A stretch of 64,000 nucleotides of DNA from Archivesica marissinica (lineage: Eukaryota > Mollusca > Bivalvia > Venerida > Vesicomyidae): NCBI GenBank assembly GCA_014843695.1, contig CM026404.1, positions 80,980,847 to 81,044,846 on the forward strand. The letters run 5' to 3'. Below the pieces are notes generated by a model. That model was not told where the DNA came from and did no database searches. It saw only the letters and a program-made list of their open reading frames with translations. This document shows, piece by piece, positions 57,778 to 64,000 of the stretch. The stretch's first letter is position 1. Each line of letters opens with the position of its first letter. Made by a program: the position numbers and the translations under genes.

Positions 57778-58982
57778 CACTGATCATGGACCAGAGCTCT
57801 AGCTAAGACGTTCAGCACTGATCATGGACCAGAGCTCTAGCTAAGACGTTCAGCACTGATCAGAGCTCTAGCTAAGACGTTCCTCACAGATCATGGACCA
57901 GAGCTCTAGCTAAGACGTTCCTCACAGATCATGAACCATAGCTCTAGCTAAGACGTTCATCACTGATCATGGACCAGAGCTCTAGCTAAGATGCTCATCA
58001 CTGATCATGGACCAGAGCTCTAGCTAAGACGCTCATCACTGATCATGGACCAGAGCTCTAGCTAAGACGTTCATCACAGATCATGGACCAGAGCTCTAGC
58101 TAGGACGTTCATCACTGATCATGGACCAGAGCTCTAGCTAAGACGTTCATCACTGATCATGGACCAGAGCTCTAGCTAGGAAGTTCAGCACTGATCATGG
58201 ACCAGAGCTCTAGCTAAGACGTCCATCACTGATCATGGACCAGAGTTCTAGCTAAGACGTTCATCACTGATCATGGACCAGAGCTCTAGCTAAGACGTCC
58301 ATCACTGATCATGGACCTGAGCTCTAGCTAAGATGTTCATCACTGATCATGGACCAGAGCTCTAGCTAAGACGTTCATCACTGATCATGGACCAGAGCTC
58401 TAGCTAAGACGTCCATCACTGATCATGGACCTGAGCTCTAGCTAAGACGTTCATCACTGATCATGGACCAGAGCTCTAGCTAAGACGTTCATCACTGATC
58501 ATGGACCAGAGCTCTAGCTAAGACGTCCATCACTGATCATGGACCTGAGCTCTAGCTAAGACGTTCATCACTGATCATGGACCTGAGCTCTAGTTAAGAC
58601 GTTCATCATTGAGCATGGACCTGAGCTCTAGCTAAGACGTCCATCACTGATCATGGACCAGAGCTCTAGTTAAGACGTTCATCACTGAGCATGGACCAGA
58701 GCTCTAGCTAGGACGTTCATCGCTGATCATGGACCTGAGCTCTAGCTAACACGTTCATCACTAATCATGGACCTGAGCTCTAGCTAAGACGTTCATCACT
58801 GATCATGGACCAGAGCTCTAGCTAAGACGTTCATCGCTGATCATGGACCTGAGCTCTAGCTAAGACGTTCATCGCTGATCATGGACCAGAGCTCTAACTA
58901 AGACGTTCATCGCTGATCATGGACCAGAGCTCTAACTAAGATGTTCAGCACTGATCATGGACCAGAGCTCTAGCTAAGATTT
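57778..58982. repeat. 38-bp minisatellite, about 31 copies
   Basis: Unit 'gatcatggaccagagctc' plus 'tagctaagacgttcatcact'. It is rich in short palindromes (TGATCA, GAGCTC, CTAG). Point variants (accag/acctg, gttc/gtcc) recur in blocks, which shows repeated local amplification. Confidence 0.96.
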
Positions 58983-59730
58983 GCACGTAAGCGTGCTGCA
59001 CAAGCGGACTGTTTCACAATATCGTCTTCACGAAGACATCGTAATTCGGTCATATCGATCCGAACTGAGTTTTTATTAGCCAATGTTGCCATATTTTAGC
59101 CAATGGCTACTCTGACGATTACCAGCGCTGGCCCTGGATCGATATGATTCTTTCTTGAAATAGACATCCAATAGAACGTACCGTTACATCTGATTAATGA
59201 CATTAATTATGGGAGTCCTGTGAAACCCTCATCAAATCCGCTATGACTGAAATGTGTATCTGGAAGACAATAACATTTGTTTGTGTGACCCACCTCAACA
59301 GACTCGCACTTCACATGTTGGAAATTGTGATTATTCGGCATTTGTGGAATCTATACTCCTTTGGCGCGAGACTTCAAAGAAGTGTTAATTATCAACATAA
59401 ATAATGTGATGTATCGCACTTGCATATAAAAACATTATTATGAACATTGGCTCGAGCGGACACAGAATATGCGTAATGTAAAGCACCGACACTAGACCTC
59501 GGTTGAAAGTTTCATCCGACAAAACTATGATATGAGTCATTTTAGTATGGTATAACGGGTGCTCGATCTTGCCACCCTTGGATTACAAATAGGCCTACAG
59601 ATGATAACCAATGGTCTACTGAACTAGCGCGATGTCATGTTTTAATACTAACTCTTACTAGCCACTTTGTTTTTTTTCTTCGAATATATTTAAACAAATA
59701 AAGCTTGAATTCAAATATATCCTAGTGTTT
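58983..59730. other. Non-coding stretch with a worn SINE-A
   Basis: 59475-59605 (-) resembles SINE-A ('aaagcaccgacactagacct' and degenerate 'gctcgatcttgccacccttg'). 'ttttattagccaatgttgcc' near 59070 recurs near 44198. No gene. Confidence 0.5.
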
Positions 59731-60016
59731 TTTACGTTTATTTATCGTCGCTACCGGTTGCCCATATGAGCGCGACGCCTCCTGAAGAGATTAGTTATTT
59801 TAGATTTGTGGAGGATAGTGCAATGATACAGAGAGAGACCCATTCCAGAGTATCCTCTGGTTATTTTACGTGCACGGTGTAAAACACCGACACGAGACCT
59901 CGGTTTAAAGTCCCATCTGAAAGACTGTTAATTTTATTAGGGTCAGACGGGGGATCGAACCTGCAATCACTGGATTACCAGTCCAGCGTGTTACCACTGG
60001 ACTACATATCCGTCTG
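59731..60016 (-). mobile_element. SINE-A with 11-bp target-site duplication
   Basis: Full reverse copy from 'tttacgtttatttatcgtcg' to 'actacatatccgtctg'. aaatatatcct lies at 59713-59723 and 60018-60028. Confidence 0.93.
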
Positions 60017-60472
60017 AAAATATATCCTTGTTGCAACTTTAGTATTATATAGCAAATTGACTTATAATTTTGTAAATAAATATCCATAAAGGGAAGTAAT
60101 TGTGTCTTCTGTTGATGGCATATCTCCGTGATGATGATTGAGCTTATTTACCCTCGCCTCCGGCGAACCATATGGGCGAGCATATCTCCGTATAACCGGG
60201 CGAGAGAGCAAATAAACACATAATAATAATAATTAGAATGTGCTGCACACTGAAATAAACGTATGTGTAGAACTCATGAGTATTGTGTCAAATTTACTCT
60301 TCATTAATAGTTTATTCAGATTTTACCAAACATTTTGACGATCCACAATTGAAGAAGTTAAATTCTAAATCTAATCTGAAGCAAATACATATCAAATGTC
60401 ATGCACGCACGGCATTATATATATATATATATGTAAACATTTAAAGTGGTTTATAAATTTGCTAGCGTCTGA

Positions 60473-60823
60473 TGACTCTTCATTCGACAATATTGGATTT
60501 TGTGTTGTGTGGTTTCCCTTTAAACATAACCTAGTCTGTGTTCTATCTATAGTGCTGACGTAGTAACGTTTTTGCGACGTTAGTAGCTTTACGCTAATAT
60601 ATCAATAACTTTAACTGTTTCAATGTAATCTCTTTTTTAAAAAGTGAATATTTATCATATACGTAGATTTCTACGTGTCTCAAGTTACATTCTGGTGTAC
60701 GTTCCCTCGGATACAGAGATTCTGCGTGGCTAAATATAGCTATATACGTCTGCGATAGCGTCGAAACAAGAAAACGCGGGAACACGCCCGTGTGGTTTAT
60801 AAATCATGCTGACGCATTCAGTT
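60473..60823 (+). promoter_or_regulatory. Putative promoter of bZIP gene 2: TATA box and CRE/AP-1-like sites
   Basis: TTTATAAA at 60796-60803 with an initiator-like TTCAGTTT at 60818-60825 lies about 80-100 bp before the ATG. TGACGTAG (60556-60563), TGACGCAT (60810-60817) and TGACTCT (from 60473) resemble CRE/AP-1 sites, which this protein family binds. Pattern-based only. Confidence 0.45.
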
Positions 60824-60902
60824 TTAGTGCCGTTAGATAGCAGTCGCATCGACGTCTTACAATTAACAATAATTTAACCGATTAGGAAGAAATTGAATCA
60901 AA

Positions 60903-62916
60903 ATGTGGTCAGACGAAGAAGAAGAAGAAACAAGACTGCACCTGGCAGCCTTGGAAGCGTACAACACAGGAACAATAACACCGTTGTTGAAAGAAGAACT
61001 CAAATATTACATTCAGTCGAGACGTTTATCAGAGGGCAAGAACGAACTTGTCGTCGACTTCAACGTGATACCCAATAAATCTCAGGTAGGTTAACGTACA
61101 ATTACAATTTTAAACTGTTGTATATTTTTACACATGTTCACATATTTACGAATGGGATGTTCTTGGTACAATGTCGATATTATTTTATATTACATTTTTG
61201 TATTATATTTATTTTGAAAAGTCCATAGAATAGATTATTCCTCATATTAAATAATATGTTGATAAAAATAATCAAACATAAAAACAATGACATATTAAAG
61301 TTGCAGTCTTCTTTCTTAAGATGTATATTACGCTTCTTTTGCAGCTTAATCTAAGTGTGCACAATATGTTCCATCATTCAATGAATCCCCCAGTGATATA
61401 AGAAAGCTATCTTGACCTAATTGTTATTAGAAAAACACTGTCAATATAGGTAGATGCATTTACTTTGGACCAATACTTATAATTCTCATTTCAAACTCCA
61501 GGAATTACGACCAGATGAGATAGTCAGACTTGAAAGAAGACGTGAACAAAACAGACGAGCTTCTGAAAGATTTAGAGGAAAGAAAAGGACCGAACTGGAC
61601 AAATTGCAAAAGGTTAATGACACCAGTTTGAATTTTACTATATAAGTGGACCGTGTATAACTAGCCTGGGTGCCAGTCTGTCGATTTTTAACTTCTAGCC
61701 AAATGATCAGAAACGCAATACGGCCTAATTAATGGTATCGGTGTTAAAATATATTTATTTGACTGACCAGGCAAAATATATCGACGCCTGTTCCCAGGCT
61801 ATCGTATAACTGCAACATACGGATCTGTAGTACCGTGGTTAACACGCTGGGCTGGTAATCCAAGGATCTCATGTTCGATCCCCCGTCTGACCCTAATAAA
61901 ATTAACTCATTCAGATGGGACTTTAAAACGAGGTCTCGTGTTGGTGTTGTACATTGTGCATTTAAAAGAACCAGAGGAGACTCTGGAATGGGTCTCTGTC
62001 TGTATCATTGCACTATCCTCCAAAAATCTAAAATGACTAATCTCTTCAGAAGGCTTCGCTCATATGGGCAACCGGTAGCGACGATAAATAAACGTAAAAC
62101 ACAAGTATAACTACAGTTGTACACTGCCACGTGACCACGTCACACAACATGTTGGGCACCAGGGTCCCTTGTTATCAGCAACGCTAATCTTGGCTCAGAC
62201 TAATGACCGTTGATAATACGGCCTCTTAGACCCAAGGTATAATAATTAGTTTCACACATCTCAAATTCGAGCTCATGTAATTGAAATGTGTTGATTCTGA
62301 GATTGACACTCAGCTGAAACAAAGCAATCAGACTTGAACTTGAGATTAATAATAATAATAATAATAAAGACTTTATTTAACGAGAGTACTCATTTAACAA
62401 AAGTTAATCTACCATGAGGCCCTCAACATATATACAATCAAATGCAATCAAAAGATAGCACTATAAGTGAGAACTGCACATTGGAATAATATAGTAATGT
62501 AAAAGCTGAAAAATAGAGAAACTATATTTAATATGTAATGGAATATGATGATATATGGAATTGGCTAGCAGAGTAGAAAATGGGAATGAGACAATTAATG
62601 ATACTAGATCTATCTAACAATATGCAGATTTGACTTGTAGTGGTATCTTCAAAAGATTGAAGAATTTATATTTAAACCTATACCACCAGAAGCTGACTGT
62701 TGTCTGCATACAACAAAATGTGACGTCGACCTATTATAGGACTGTGTGTACTGCTTTATTACCGGGCGTTGTTATTTCTAGTTGTGTCAGCAGCTACATA
62801 AGAGAAACGAAGACTTATTGAGAGATGTGAGCAACCTTCAGGAGGAAAGAGATGCCCTGTATGAGCGCGTGATGACAGTGCTACAGTCGCATACTGTCAA
62901 TGTCAACACCGGATGA
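60903..62916 (+). CDS. ATF3/JDP2-like bZIP transcription factor with divergent basic region, 139 aa
   Basis: Exons 60903-61085, 61502-61612 and 62791-62916 (TGA) join in phase 0 at ag/gt sites and give 139 residues; human ATF3 has 181 and JDP2 163. ATG 60903 opens MWSDEEEEE, soon after a TATA box. Residues about 24-42 read ITPLLKEELKYYIQSRRL, the ATF3/JDP2 signature also present in bZIP gene 1. Exon 2 has the basic region RRREQNRRASERFRGKKR. The invariant Asn and Arg are kept, but the usual A-A-x2-C reads A-S-x2-F. The zipper runs TELDKLQKQLHKRNEDLL and on through NLQEERDALYERV. The family acts in the nucleus as dimers on CRE/AP-1 sites. The exon layout (N-terminal exon, basic exon, zipper exon) matches bZIP gene 1, so the two are probably paralogues, 28 kb apart around SCYL1. 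Intron 2 holds a SINE-A and an AAT microsatellite. Specific orthology to ATF3 or JDP2 cannot be decided. Confidence 0.86.
61819..62104 (+). mobile_element. SINE-A in intron 2 of bZIP gene 2
   Basis: Head 'acggatctgtagtaccgtgg', anticodon arm 'gctgggctggtaatcc', internal block shortened ('aactcattcagatgggac'), tail 'gacgataaataaacgtaaaa'. A short flanking repeat gtataact is visible. Confidence 0.9.
62346..62366. repeat. AAT microsatellite
   Basis: About seven AAT units followed by 'aagactttatttaacgagag'. Confidence 0.85.
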
Positions 62917-63139
62917 CGAGGAACAACCTTAAATACCGGTGTCAAGTCGACGCTCGTGATAGAGACAAGTCACACTGATCCAAATTACTCGGAGGAACAC
63001 AAATTTGGCACATTTATTGTTTTTGTTTTTAAGATATATGAATGCATGCCTATGCTATTTACACGAAACGTTAAACGATCGGATTCATCTCAAGAATCTA
63101 CTATATGAATGAAAGCATACATTCAGTGAATAGCAGTAG
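62917..63139. other. 3' UTR/flank of bZIP gene 2
   Basis: No clear AATAAA signal before the next SINE; the AAATAAA inside the SINE-B tail near 63250 could serve. Confidence 0.4.
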
Positions 63140-63268
63140 AACGTCGGTGATGCCTCTTCTCTCTCCCTCGTGGCGATGGATTCCATCAGGAATGAGGTCT
63201 CGAGAGTGATTAGTATACGTTATAAGAACTTGTTTCGCAATCGAGCTAAAATAAATTTGTATAAACTA
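63140..63268 (+). mobile_element. SINE-B, 5'-truncated
   Basis: Starts 'gatgcctcttctctctccct' and runs to 'aaataaatttgtataaac'; the tRNA-like part is missing. Confidence 0.88.
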
Positions 63269-63368
63269 ACGTGCTTATGTCATGGTATTATTAGTAACAA
63301 TATGGTAGTATGGTTTTAGTTTATATACATGCTACGTTATATTGCACTAACCTGACATATAGCGTGAA

Positions 63369-63562
63369 TACAAATTTATTTAGCTCGATTGCGAAACATG
63401 TTCTAACAACTTATATTAATCACTCTCGAGACCTCATTCCTGATGGAATCCATCGCCACGAGGGAGAGAGAAGAGGCAGCGTGGAATTTAAATGCCTTGC
63501 CTAAGGGCACACTCGTAATGGCTTCAGCGGGGCTCGAACCACTGCGCTATCACCGTACTTCC
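63369..63562 (-). mobile_element. SINE-B with internal head deletion
   Basis: Reverse copy with tail 'tacaaatttatttagctcg'. Part of the anticodon arm is lost: 'gcggggctcgaaccactgcg' joins two normally separated segments. Confidence 0.88.
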
Positions 63563-63761
63563 ACTTGTGACATATATATTAACATCTTCCGATACCACAG
63601 TAAGATAGTAATTCTGCTGTAATGCCCTCATATTTTGTGGAATTCCATTCCACGTAGCATAATGCAAATTGCATTAATTATTACAGCGCCAATTTGCCAT
63701 TATTGTCCACCTAAACGTGGACTAAAAATCTTAAATTCAGTTGTACCAGTCCTCAATATCC

Positions 63762-64000
63762 TTTTTAAGTTTATTTAATGTAGCTACCGGTTGCCCATTT
63801 GAGCGACAGGCAATTTACCTAACAACACCTTTCCTGGTCATGCCCCAGTGGTTAACCAGTATTTTGGTACACTAACCTCCGTAAGAATCTGCCAACTTTT
63901 TCTTTTCACATAAAGAGACACTGTCTGAACTGGGCTCGAACTCGTGACAATCAATGATGATAAGCTATAGTTGTAAACAAGTCCGCGATATTAACTACTA
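63762..64000 (-). mobile_element. SINE-C body with SINE-A-type tail, cut by window edge
   Basis: Reverse: tail 'taccggttgcccatttgagc' (SINE-A style), body 'cctaacaacacctttcctgg', B box region 'actgggctcgaactcgtgac', head partly in view. Confidence 0.82.

Noticed and set aside
62630..62821. 63-codon frame over the last exon of bZIP gene 2
   Set aside because: Different frame from the zipper exon; the zipper frame joins exon 2 in phase and keeps heptad leucines.

Overview
The window is eukaryotic nuclear DNA. It has spliced animal genes with GT-AG introns, AT-rich non-coding sequence, and a dense load of tRNA-derived SINEs, LINE remnants, short inverted-repeat transposons (MITEs) and minisatellites. 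The SINE and LINE types and the gene content fit a mollusc, most likely a bivalve; I cannot name the species. Two runs of exactly 1000 N (19455-20454 and 38112-39111) are scaffold gaps, and each abuts a tandem array.

Four host protein-coding loci are supported, all on the + strand. (1) Two adjacent internal exons of a very-long-chain fatty acid elongase of ELOVL1/7 type (6240-6296 and 10994-11099) carry the catalytic HVFHH box; no other exon of it was found. (2) A three-exon bZIP transcription factor of ATF3/JDP2/FOS type (30459-32976) has a long Ser/Thr/Pro-rich C-terminus with a 32-residue tandem repeat. (3) The C-terminal nine exons of SCYL1, a pseudokinase scaffold of Golgi/COPI traffic (40728-52277), total 500 codons and read in one consistent phase; its kinase-domain exons are missing upstream, probably in or beyond the second gap. 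(4) A second, compact ATF3/JDP2-like bZIP gene (60903-62916, 139 aa) has a divergent basic region. Two bZIP genes flanking SCYL1 recall human 11q13, where SCYL1, FOSL1 and BATF2 are linked.

The rest is mostly mobile and repeated DNA. 13593-17265 is a broken L1/Tx1-type LINE on the - strand, interrupted by a SINE. 35428-38111 is the 5' part of a Ty3/gypsy-type LTR element whose integrase zinc finger follows directly after protease (Gmr1-like order), with a tRNA-Pro-type primer site; two frameshifts break it. Smaller LINE C-terminal fragments lie near 461-800, 2412-2645, 7456-7597 and 13177-13505. Three main SINE families (called A, B and C here) recur in both orientations, several with clear target-site duplications. 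TTAA-ended MITEs occur in three families, and one copy can be compared with an empty site. Tandem arrays have periods of 16, 19, 20, 28, 32, 37, 38, 44, 60 and 64 bp; the 60-bp array is perfect over 16.5 copies and lies in a SCYL1 intron.

How the genes relate: the two bZIP proteins are probably paralogous, dimerising stress-response regulators. The small gene has a TATA box and CRE/AP-1-like sites at its start, so auto- or cross-regulation is plausible. ELOVL (ER lipid synthesis) and SCYL1 (Golgi-ER traffic) are unrelated housekeeping neighbours. I see no bacterial-type operon, CRISPR array or novel multi-gene system.
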